Notes under the pieces: generated by a model
The model's database searches: none
What the model was told of the DNA's origin: nothing
The model's input: the letters and a program-made list of their open reading frames with translations, nothing else
Part shown: one piece after another, positions 7,291 to 14,119 of the stretch
Layout: each line of letters begins with the position of its first letter
Position numbering within the stretch: position 1 is the first letter of the stretch
Position numbers and translations under genes: made by a program
DNA from: Acidobacterium sp.
Lineage (GTDB): Bacteria; Acidobacteriota; Terriglobia; Terriglobales; Acidobacteriaceae
Assembly (NCBI GenBank): GCA_003152595.1
Contig: PMAM01000002.1
Span: 1-14,657 of the forward strand
Direction of reading: 5' to 3'
Length of the DNA: 14,657 nt

Positions 7291-8091
7291 TCAATGAGAC
7301 ATATGCACATCGGTCAACTCGGCCGCGGAGTCCACATCCAGATACACGGTTACGTCAGGATGTGTGCGTAAGATCGTTGACGGACATTCGGTTCCGATAG
7401 GCTCTTCGAGAGTACGCCGCACCGCCTCTGCCTTGCGGCGATCGGGAACGGAAACGATGAGCTTGGGGACGTGGAAGAGTGTCGGAATGGTGAGTGTGAG
7501 CGCCTGCCTGGGCACCTCATCGCGGCTGGCGAACCAGCCCTCGGAGACCTGCTGTTGCCTGCATGCGTCGTCAAGCGAAACGACCTTGATAGCCAGAGGA
7601 TCTTCGAAGTTGGCTTCCGGAGGATCGTTGAAGGCCAGGTGGCCATTTTCACCGATGCCCAGCAGACAGAGCTGAGGATTGGCGAGATTGAGACTGCGGA
7701 TGTACTCGCGGCCGAACAATTCGATATCTTCAGCGTTGCCGTTGATTTCGAAAAAGTCGCGCATGGGAACGCGACGGATCAGCTTCTGCCGCAGGTAGCG
7801 GCGAAAGGAGGCCGGATGGTCTTCAGCCAGTCCCACGTACTCGTCCATGTGAAATCCTAGCATCCGGCGCCAGGGCAGGCCGGGGATTGAGGTCAGGCTT
7901 TCAAGCGTATCAAGCTGTGAGGTGCCGGTGGCAAAGATGACTCCGATGTCTCCGCCCAGCTTTTCCAGGCGGCAAAGTTCTTCCGCTGCGGCAAGAGCGG
8001 CAGCTTCGCCTGCCGCCTTTCGAGTGGGGTGAATCTCCAGCTTCAAAGTCCCTGCGGTGAAACGTGTAACCCCATTATTGATCGATTGCAT
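7291..8091 (-). CDS. nagB: NagB-family glucosamine-6-phosphate deaminase/isomerase
   Basis: This 266-residue cytoplasmic protein has the NagB length and fold signatures: FATGTSQLDTL (53-63) as phosphate loop, HMDEYVG (81-87), and GIGENGHLAFNDP (145-157). Classical NagB converts glucosamine-6-phosphate to fructose-6-phosphate plus ammonia. The catalytic Asp72 of E. coli corresponds to Asp83 here and His143 to His151. The E. coli Asp141 position is Asn149 and Glu148 is Asp156, a GENGH variant that I recall from a NagB-like branch in Bacteroidetes, Planctomycetes and Acidobacteria. The substrate may therefore be a different amino or keto sugar phosphate. ATG 8091 is preceded by AGGA with suitable spacing. 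It sits 99 nt behind the receptor gene and 24 nt ahead of the oxidoreductase, inside a uronate-type cluster. Confidence 0.85.
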   Translation of the reverse strand: MQSINNGVTRFTAGTLKLEIHPTRKAAGEAAALAAAEELCRLEKLGGDIGVIFATGTSQLDTLESLTSIPGLPWRRMLGFHMDEYVGLAEDHPASFRRYLRQKLIRRVPMRDFFEINGNAEDIELFGREYIRSLNLANPQLCLLGIGENGHLAFNDPPEANFEDPLAIKVVSLDDACRQQQVSEGWFASRDEVPRQALTLTIPTLFHVPKLIVSVPDRRKAEAVRRTLEEPIGTECPSTILRTHPDVTVYLDVDSAAELTDVHMSH

Positions 8092-8126
8092 AATCCTCTT
8101 CCTGAAAAAGCGGATTGAGTGAAGCC

Positions 8127-8156
8127 GGGGAGCGAACTTGAGAAGTCCCGCTCCCC
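8127..8156 (-). terminator. Stem-loop between receptor gene and nagB (attenuator or processing site)
   Basis: GGGGAGCG (8127-8134) pairs perfectly with CGCTCCCC (8149-8156). Within the loop, ACTT and AAGT can add four more pairs around a CTC turn. On the minus strand a short T-run (CTTTTTC) follows about 16 bases later, too far for a textbook intrinsic terminator. It lies 34 nt beyond the receptor stop, so partial termination or transcript processing between receptor and downstream enzyme genes is plausible. Confidence 0.5.
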
Positions 8157-8190
8157 AAGGACGCAGTGTGGGTTTAGCGTAGCAACGGGG

Positions 8191-11100
8191 CTAGAAAATG
8201 GCCCTGAGCGAGAACTGGAGAATGCGCGGACTCATGGCATAGGTGAGTTGCCCAAATGCACTGTCCGTCAGGCCGGAATCTGGCATGCCGAAGTTCACAT
8301 TGTTGAAGGCGTTGAAGAACTCCGCCCTGAATTGAAGCGAAACACCTTCCTTCACCGGCGTGCTTTTCAGAAGGGCCATATCGGTATCGAAGTATCTAGG
8401 ACCACGAAGGACATTCTTGCCGGAGTTTCCGAAGGTTCCAATTGCGTTGGCTGTAAAAACATTGGGATTGAACCACTCCTGAACGAGCTGAGCGTGTGAG
8501 CGGCCTGAACTCAGTTTGGCTGCGCTTATATTGGGTGCCGTCAGGTCTGCGCGGTCGTTGCCAATGCTGCTGAATGCATTGTCGTCCTCAGCGTAAACGG
8601 TGAAGGGGAAGCCGGTCTGTTCGGTTGCCACTCCGCTGAGTTCCCAACCATTCAGAATCCGGTCAATCGCACCGTTCACATGGACCTTGGGCGGCGCGTA
8701 GTTGCCTGACAGCTTGAAGGTCTTGCTCACATCGCCGGTGTCGGGGCCGTAATCGAATCTCCGGCCGCAAGTGCATGTATTGCTTCCAGATGGATTCTGG
8801 TGCCCACCGGAGCCGCCGGGGCCGAAGTCATCGAGCGACTTGGACCAGGTGAAGTTCGACAAGAAGGTAAATCCCTGTGCCAACCGCTTTTGCAGCGTTA
8901 ACTGCAGGCCGTTGTAATTGCTGTGCACCTCGGAATCCAGCTCAAAAAGCGGACCGAAGCTTGGATAGAGTCGACGTTGCTGCGTATTTGCCTCGGTCGA
9001 CTGGCCGGGTATGTAAACGGCTGGGTTAACTGCAAGCAACCCGGCCTCCTGATCGCCGGTCCCGTTCAGGTGGGACCCGGAACTGCCCATATACGCTGCG
9101 CGTGCCAACCAGCTTTGTCCGAAGCCGTGCTCCAGCGTCAGGTTGTAGGTGACGACCACCGGGAGACGGAAATGCTGCGAGAAATAGGGGTAGAGGGAGA
9201 TGTCCTGCGGGAAGGTTGCCGACGCACCGGGGTTGGTGGGCCCGAACTCTGCAGGAAATGGATTCGCGATCCCGGCGCTTCCATACGGATCGGAAAAATT
9301 CACATCGGTCAGAGACACGATCGGAGCAAACGGCGGAATGCCAACTACGTCCTGGAAGGCCACGGTGTTGGGCGGCTCGTAATAGAAACCTGCTCCGCCG
9401 CGCAGGCTGGTGTTGCCGTCATTGGTGAGCTGCCAGGCAAATCCCAACCGCGGGCCGAAGTTCGATGGGTTGTTGTCCATCGAGGACTTGGGGCAACCCG
9501 CATCATGATTGCTGCCGCCAAACAGCAGTCCCTTCGGCGCGTTGGGATAGCGGGTTGATTGCATGCCCGGCTGAAAGCAGGCTACGCGGCCCAGGCTGTC
9601 AATATAGGGAAAGAACGGATCCCAGCGCAGCCCGCCGCTCACCGTAAGCCGCGGTGTCGCACGCCAGTCATCCTGGATGAAAGTGCTCCAGTTGATGCCG
9701 GTGAAGTCGAGGTAAAGTCCGCCGGCCTGCGTGAAGTTGGAGACAGCGCCAAGCATGAAGTCCACCGTGTTATCGCCGGAGAGGCTGTTGGAGAATCCGA
9801 AGACTCCGTCCTGCTCATACTCGTTTGCCATTGGAGTACTGATGTGCAAGGCCTCGCCGCCGAACTGGATCGAATGCTTGCCCCGAATCAGGTTAGCTGA
9901 CTCGCGCAGGGACCAATCGCCTCGCGTGAAGTTTCCGTAGTGGCTGCCGTCGATAGCCACGCCGCCCGAAACGCTCAGATCAAAACCCGGGCCCACGCCG
10001 CCTGAAGCGCTCGGAGGCTCGGCAATATTCACTCCGGCCTGATTCCAGTTGAAGGGAATGTTGGAAAGGCTCTCTCCTGCCTGGCTGGTGTAGCCGAAGT
10101 AGCTGCTCAGCAGGAACTTCGAACTGATGGTGTAGATGTCGACGACTCCGATGTTCTTAAGCGTGAGCTTCTGCGCAGGGTTGGTATCGATCTCGAGGAT
10201 GTTGGTGGAGGGAGGCACAAAGATGGGAACGTTGTAATTCACCTGGAAGTAGCGCCCGGTTATGTGATGCTTGCCGATGTTGTAGTCGCCCTTGATAAGG
10301 TACTCGTCGGTGTTCTGTTCAAGCGGCGATCCGTTGAAGGTCAATTGGCGCCCCGGACCGTTTGGCAGCGGAACATGTTGCAGGATGTATGTAGCGACAG
10401 GGCTGAATCGAGCGGTGGGAATCTGATTGTTCTTGAAAGGGGCTCCAGAGACGGGGTCGATGAGCTGAGTGCCAGGCAGAAGGTCGGAAAAGTCACCTCC
10501 GCGTTCCGCCATGGTGGGCACAAACTGCACCTGGCCGTTGTTAGAGGTGCTGGTGCGCGTGCCCTGGTAAGAGCCGAAATAGAAAAGCTTGTCCTTCAGG
10601 ACCGGACCACCGATGCTGCCGCCGAACTGGTTCTGCTTCAGTGGATCGGGCGATGTGGCGAAATAGTTGGTGGCATCCAATGCATAGTTGCGTACATACT
10701 CAAATGCGCTTCCGTGAATGTGGTTAGTGCCGGATTTACTGACCACGTTCACGATGCCACCCGTCGCATTACCGTAAGCGGCGCTCATGTTGTTGGTGTC
10801 GAGATTGAACTCCTGCACCGCGTCGGGATTTGGGAAAGGCAGATTGGCGTTAATATAGGGGTCGTTGAAATCCACGCCATCCAGCAAATAAGATACGCCG
10901 TTCGATCCGCCCCCATTCACCTTTGCATATTGCTCGCCGGGAAATGTTCCGCCTTCGCAGTTGGCGCCGCAATTCTGCGTAGTTACATTGGTCGCACCGG
11001 GAATGAGGAAGACCAGTTGCTGCACCTCGCGACCGTTCAGCGGAATCGTGACGATGCTCTGCTGATTGATGAGTTGCCCAACAGTGGGGGAATCTGTGGT

Positions 11101-11511
11101 CACCAGCGATGCATCGGCAGTCACCGTAACCTGTTCGGAGACCGAACCTACATGTAACTCGACATTGCTCGTGGCGGCCTGGCTGACAGCCAGTACAATT
11201 CCTTTCTGCACATAGGTGGAATAGCCTGCCATATCAACAGTGAGTACATAATTGCCCACGGGCAGGCTGGGAAAGATGTATTCACCCGACGTGCTCGTCT
11301 TGACCGTCTGCCTGTAACCGGTTTGTTCCTCCTGGACAGACACCACCGCGCTGGCCACTGCGGAGCCCGACTGATCGGCCACCATGCCGCTCAGTCGCGC
11401 CGTGGTGATCTGTGCGGCTGCTGGCGCAGCCCCGGTAACCGCAAACAACAGCGCTAAGGAAGCCAGTGGAAGACATGTGAGCCAGATCCAGCTTTGATGG
11501 ACTTTCTTCAT
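8191..11511 (-). CDS. TonB-dependent receptor with carboxypeptidase-regulatory-like domain (Oar-like)
   Basis: This outer-membrane active-transport protein has 1,106 residues from ATG 11511, which has AGGAGG five bases upstream. The frame is open to 11625, but that extension lacks a signal peptide, so I prefer the internal start. A Sec signal peptide (1-34, ending APAAAQ) is followed by a carboxypeptidase-regulatory-like beta-sandwich (about 38-120: ARLSGMVADQSG, GEYIFPSLPVGNYVL), a plug domain (about 125-290, with IPLNGREVQQLVFLIPG and VNGGGSNGVSYLLDGVDF) and a long beta-barrel ending in the C-terminal signature QFSLRAIF. No clear TonB box is visible, as is usual in this acidobacterial group. 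The likely ligand is a uronate-containing oligosaccharide, judged only from neighbours. It is the first gene of the leftward cluster and has a leader of more than 200 nt. Confidence 0.95.
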   Translation of the reverse strand: MKKVHQSWIWLTCLPLASLALLFAVTGAAPAAAQITTARLSGMVADQSGSAVASAVVSVQEEQTGYRQTVKTSTSGEYIFPSLPVGNYVLTVDMAGYSTYVQKGIVLAVSQAATSNVELHVGSVSEQVTVTADASLVTTDSPTVGQLINQQSIVTIPLNGREVQQLVFLIPGATNVTTQNCGANCEGGTFPGEQYAKVNGGGSNGVSYLLDGVDFNDPYINANLPFPNPDAVQEFNLDTNNMSAAYGNATGGIVNVVSKSGTNHIHGSAFEYVRNYALDATNYFATSPDPLKQNQFGGSIGGPVLKDKLFYFGSYQGTRTSTSNNGQVQFVPTMAERGGDFSDLLPGTQLIDPVSGAPFKNNQIPTARFSPVATYILQHVPLPNGPGRQLTFNGSPLEQNTDEYLIKGDYNIGKHHITGRYFQVNYNVPIFVPPSTNILEIDTNPAQKLTLKNIGVVDIYTISSKFLLSSYFGYTSQAGESLSNIPFNWNQAGVNIAEPPSASGGVGPGFDLSVSGGVAIDGSHYGNFTRGDWSLRESANLIRGKHSIQFGGEALHISTPMANEYEQDGVFGFSNSLSGDNTVDFMLGAVSNFTQAGGLYLDFTGINWSTFIQDDWRATPRLTVSGGLRWDPFFPYIDSLGRVACFQPGMQSTRYPNAPKGLLFGGSNHDAGCPKSSMDNNPSNFGPRLGFAWQLTNDGNTSLRGGAGFYYEPPNTVAFQDVVGIPPFAPIVSLTDVNFSDPYGSAGIANPFPAEFGPTNPGASATFPQDISLYPYFSQHFRLPVVVTYNLTLEHGFGQSWLARAAYMGSSGSHLNGTGDQEAGLLAVNPAVYIPGQSTEANTQQRRLYPSFGPLFELDSEVHSNYNGLQLTLQKRLAQGFTFLSNFTWSKSLDDFGPGGSGGHQNPSGSNTCTCGRRFDYGPDTGDVSKTFKLSGNYAPPKVHVNGAIDRILNGWELSGVATEQTGFPFTVYAEDDNAFSSIGNDRADLTAPNISAAKLSSGRSHAQLVQEWFNPNVFTANAIGTFGNSGKNVLRGPRYFDTDMALLKSTPVKEGVSLQFRAEFFNAFNNVNFGMPDSGLTDSAFGQLTYAMSPRILQFSLRAIF

Positions 11512-11596
11512 AGGTGCCTCCTCGGGGATTTTTCCTGCAATTTCCATTTGTGTTCTGCAACGAGAAACTGGCGAGCAATGACACACGACTCCCGTG

Positions 11597-11621
11597 CGCA
11601 GCGCAGGGATGCTGCGCTGCG
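11597..11621 (-). promoter_or_regulatory. Perfect 10-bp stem-loop in the receptor gene leader
   Basis: CGCAGCGCAG (11597-11606) and CTGCGCTGCG (11612-11621) are exact inverted repeats around a five-base loop. This is the strongest secondary structure in the intergenic region. It lies 86 nt upstream of the receptor start codon and has no T-run on either strand. It could be a leader RNA structure affecting mRNA stability or translation, or a protein-binding palindrome. Confidence 0.55.
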
Positions 11622-11772
11622 ACAACGCGTATCAGAGTCCAGATGTGAGACCCGGCGGGCTAAAGAGCAATCCGCGTGATTGACGGCAAATCTCAGTGTT
11701 GAAGCTGGTAAAGAAAAGCAAAAACGATGTGTAGAGAAGGCCTCTTAGCGTGCCTTGATCGAACTTGTACGC

Positions 11773-11802
11773 AATCTAGCATTAATGAATTGCACAAAGC
11801 AA
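11773..11802 (-). promoter_or_regulatory. Candidate promoter for the leftward cluster
   Basis: On the minus strand TTGCTT (11802-11797) and TAGATT (11778-11773) are separated by 18 bp and match the sigma-70 consensus at four positions each. An inverted repeat (11798-11813) overlaps the -35 box. Transcription from here would give a leader of about 250 nt for the receptor gene. The match is moderate. Confidence 0.35.
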
Positions 11803-11813
11803 GAGAACTTGCT
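11798..11813. promoter_or_regulatory. Candidate repressor operator (AGCAAG-N4-CTTGCT)
   Basis: AGCAAG and CTTGCT form a perfect 6-bp inverted repeat around AGAA. This is the size expected for a LacI-family dimer site, and it overlaps the proposed -35 of the receptor promoter. Assignment to the neighbouring LacI protein is inference. Confidence 0.4.
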
Positions 11814-11823
11814 CTAAAGCGAG

Positions 11824-11833
11824 GAAAATTTTC
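11824..11833. promoter_or_regulatory. Palindrome GAAAATTTTC, copy 1
   Basis: This perfect 10-bp palindrome sits inside a longer imperfect inverted repeat (11819-11837, GCGAG to TCGC with one bulged base). It lies just upstream of the proposed receptor -35 box. The same decamer recurs at 12079-12088, 255 bp away. Confidence 0.4.
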
Positions 11834-11930
11834 TCGCGAGGTGTAGTGGAACAAACTCGCGATTCGTGACACAAGGCTTGCAATGCATCCTGAGATAGGA
11901 CGCGGCAGGCACGAGGTGAGCCCGCCGAGA

Positions 11931-11959
11931 TTGACAGTACACCATTTGTTTTAAATACT
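11931..11959 (+). promoter_or_regulatory. Candidate promoter for the LacI-family gene
   Basis: A perfect TTGACA (11931-11936) is followed after 17 bp by AATACT (11954-11959), which matches the -10 consensus at four of six positions. Transcription would start near 11966 and leave a leader of about 265 nt before the GTG start at 12232. Confidence 0.45.
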
Positions 11960-12067
11960 TTACTTCCGAGTCAAGCCTGAGGAGCAGCTCCAGTTTGGAC
12001 GCTAGCATCCGTTCGGAGCGAAGTCGTGCCCCTTCGAGCCCTCGTGGCGCCGGAGACGGCACATTCA

Positions 12068-12096
12068 TTGCACATCACGAAAATTTTCTGTATCTT
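12068..12096 (+). promoter_or_regulatory. Second candidate lacI promoter with palindrome copy 2 in its spacer
   Basis: TTGCAC (12068-12073) and TATCTT (12091-12096) are 17 bp apart. The palindrome GAAAATTTTC (12079-12088) sits exactly in the spacer, where a bound repressor would block RNA polymerase. The -35 match is weak (three of six), so the promoter itself is uncertain. The palindrome is certain. Confidence 0.35.
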
Positions 12097-12231
12097 CCTT
12101 GTAAAGGACAATTGCCCTAGAAAGCAGGCGTTTGCGGGCTGCGGTCCACACAGGGAGTTACCATGGGGTTCTGAAGCAGGGCAACTCATGTTTTGCATCG
12201 CAATGAAACCAGGATGGAAGCGTAAAGAAGC

Positions 12232-13311
12232 GTGAGCAAGAAGGACACTGGAAAGAGCAAACCGGGCCTCCGGGAGATTGCTTCGGCAGCTCATGTGAGT
12301 ATTGCAACCGCTTCGCGTGTCCTGAGCGGCAACAGCCGCGTGGATCCCGCGATACGCAGAAGCGTGTTGGCGGCGGTTTCGGAACTGGACATTGACTTGT
12401 CCGAACGAAACAAGACAAAGGCACTGGCCTTTCTGCTCAGCAACCGTCCCATGCAGCATGCATTCCATTCCAACATCCTTCTGGGCGCGGAGGCACACTG
12501 CGCCTCACGGGGCTGGGAACTGATCTTCCAATCGTCGAATTATCCGCTGCAGGTATCGGGCAGGGAACTTCACCTGCCGACCGTTGTCAAACGGCACGAC
12601 ATTGTACGGGGCGTGCTACTCGCGGGTACTAACTCCACCGATCTTCTTAAGTTATTGATGAGCAAGGGGTTCCAGTTTGTGGTGCTGGGAAACAACATCA
12701 TGGGGGAAGCCGATCTGTCCGGCTACGATGCGGTGTTTTCCGACGACATCCAGGGAGGGCTCGATGCGACCCGCTATCTGATCGGCCTCGGTCACCGCCA
12801 TATCTGGTTTGTCGGTAACCTCCGGCTTCCCTGGTTCGCCCGATGCTACGAGGGCTACCGGCGCGGCATGGAGGAAGCGGGGCTGACGCCGCGGTCTAAC
12901 TCTGTCGACTCTGAAGATGAAGTAGAGATTGGATACCTTGGAACGAAGTCGCTGCTGGCGAAGGGCGACCCTGTGACCGCCATCTTTGCCGGCAACGACC
13001 CCACCGCCCACGGTGTGTACAAGGGCCTCAGGGACAGCAGGTTGGAGATTCCAGACGACATCAGCGTGGTGGGCTGTGACGACACGATAGGCTCATGGCT
13101 TTACCCGGCCCTGACCACGATTCGCGAGTTTCCCGAGCAGTTGGGAAAGCAGATGGTGGAACTACTGGTGAACCGGATCGGCAATCCGAGCCAGGAATAC
13201 CAGCGAGTGACTGTGCCTACCGAACTCATCAAGAGAGACTCCTGCCGCCCGATTTCCGATTCGGAGGGAATTCTGCCCGGACCCGCCCTGCAGGATGCAA
13301 TCATCAGCTAG
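12232..13311 (+). CDS. LacI-family transcriptional regulator
   Basis: This 359-residue protein has an N-terminal LacI helix-turn-helix (13-33: LREIASAAHVSIATASRVLSG) followed by a periplasmic-binding-protein-like effector domain from about residue 64 to 340, including GGLDATRYLIGLGHRHIWFVG, TAIFAGNDPTAHGVYKGL and PDDISVVGCDDT. It should bind an operator as a dimer and respond to a sugar or sugar-acid inducer. The start is GTG at 12232; an in-frame TAA at 12223-12225 rules out anything earlier. The hinge is unusual: the normal YxPNxxARxL stretch is replaced by DIDLSERNKTKALAFLL. The gene is divergent from the uronate-type cluster across about 720 bp and is its likely regulator. Confidence 0.93.
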   Translation: MSKKDTGKSKPGLREIASAAHVSIATASRVLSGNSRVDPAIRRSVLAAVSELDIDLSERNKTKALAFLLSNRPMQHAFHSNILLGAEAHCASRGWELIFQSSNYPLQVSGRELHLPTVVKRHDIVRGVLLAGTNSTDLLKLLMSKGFQFVVLGNNIMGEADLSGYDAVFSDDIQGGLDATRYLIGLGHRHIWFVGNLRLPWFARCYEGYRRGMEEAGLTPRSNSVDSEDEVEIGYLGTKSLLAKGDPVTAIFAGNDPTAHGVYKGLRDSRLEIPDDISVVGCDDTIGSWLYPALTTIREFPEQLGKQMVELLVNRIGNPSQEYQRVTVPTELIKRDSCRPISDSEGILPGPALQDAIIS

Positions 13312-13835
13312 CTGCGTCCGTCCTCGTGCGGTCCTGCTCTGCCTTATATGTTCGGTAGTTGCAGAGCGCCGCTTAAGCCTTCCGATGGTGGTGTTTCGCA
13401 CGGCACCAGAAGCGGCAGCTGCGTTCCTTGAGGGTCACTTATGCGGCGCGCAGCAAAAGGTTGTTTGAGTATTCGCTCGCCGCTGATCGGCCCCGGTATT
13501 TCTGAACCATACGGAATGTCAGTCTTCGCCGGGTGCAAGTTGCAGTCAACTCGTCTCGGTCCGAATTTGGCTCCTCAAGCCCGGTTGATGGTTCTACGCG
13601 GTGCCTCTTTGGAACCGGCACTTTTGAACGAAGACCGCCTGGTGCAAACCCAGGTGGCCGACTGACGAATCGTCTCACCGTAATCTACAGAAAACAATCA
13701 CTTACGCGACTGCTTTGGGCGGCTCTGAAGGAACTGTAGATGATAATGTAGCTGCGAATTCCTCACGAATCCACCAGGTTCAACAACCTGTTCTTGTATC
13801 TTGTTGATGCTAAAGGAGGAGTTTTGGGTAGAGAA
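13312..13835. other. Gene-poor stretch after the regulator gene
   Basis: No recognisable gene is seen. Leftward frames at 13344-13538 (64 codons, proline-rich product) and 13439-13678 (79 codons) overlap each other and have no coding signature I trust. A hairpin is present at 13635-13657 (CCGCCTGG pairing with CCAGGTGG, one G.T pair, seven-base loop TGCAAAC), without a T-run. No clear terminator follows the lacI stop. The base composition is closer to the att-proximal stretch at 340-840 than to the operon. Confidence 0.4.
13635..13657. other. Stem-loop of unknown role
   Basis: CCGCCTGG (13635-13642) pairs with CCAGGTGG (13650-13657), seven Watson-Crick pairs plus one G.T, around TGCAAAC. It is too far (over 300 nt) from the lacI stop to be its ordinary terminator. 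Confidence 0.3.
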
Positions 13836-13987
13836 CCTGGTCCCGAACCGCGTTCCAACGCATGTTGAAAGCTGTTGATATTTGATGATCGCAAGTGCTT
13901 TGAATTGAGCCTGTTGCAGCCGCCTTGTTGGTCTCTGTAGCTTCGTGATGTTCTCGGAGGCTCTGGCAGCTACAAATTCGACTACAC
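13836..13987. repeat. att-like site B: second copy of the tRNA-Pro core plus arm
   Basis: The core CCTGGTCCCGAACC (13836-13849) is identical to 321-334 and is followed at the same 129-nt offset by GGCAGCTACAAA and a CGACTACA end. TGTTGA words occur at 13863 and 13873, with a weaker TTGATGA near 13883, at the same offsets from the core as in site A. To the left of the core there is no T-arm, acceptor strand or CCA, and to the right no tRNA 5' half, so this copy is not part of a tRNA gene. It is most simply the left end of a second, related element or the far boundary of the island. Confidence 0.55.
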
Positions 13988-14119
13988 CCGGGTAGAGTGA
14001 ACCCCTTCACTGAGACAGTTTGCTGTTGCTACACACGCAGCCGTTTTCGATTTGAACCCTTCACGTGCGACATATTCGTCCTGATACAGCTTGCGACACT
14101 GTGCATCTGCGAACGTCAT
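13982..14119 (-). CDS. Small unknown ORF between the transposase and att-like site B
   Basis: A 45-codon frame starts at ATG 14119-14117, overlapping the transposase stop as ATGA, and ends with TAG at 13984-13982 inside the conserved end of att-like site B. The product begins MTFADAQCRKLYQDEYVARE and has a balanced composition, but I recognise no motif. It could be a read-through remnant of an element gene or chance. The overlap with the transposase stop is its only positional support. Confidence 0.15.
   Translation of the reverse strand: MTFADAQCRKLYQDEYVAREGFKSKTAACVATANCLSEGVHSTRV

Noticed and set aside
10264..11157. Rightward 297-codon frame over the receptor gene
   Set aside because: It is antisense shadow of the plug and barrel region of the TonB-dependent receptor, with no motif of its own.
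11512..11625. N-terminal extension of the receptor gene to 11625
   Set aside because: The extra 38 residues are not a signal peptide. An ideal AGGAGG and a normal Sec signal belong to the ATG at 11511.
11814..12498. Leftward frames of 84 and 175 codons in the divergent intergenic region
   Set aside because: They overlap the promoter region and the lacI gene on the opposite strand, and their products are low-complexity with no known motif.
13439..13678. Leftward 79-codon frame, considered as a group II intron or reverse-transcriptase remnant
   Set aside because: The stretch CCGTATGGTTC recalled an intron domain V, but the matching strand of the stem and the GAAA loop are absent, and the protein shows no reverse-transcriptase motif.
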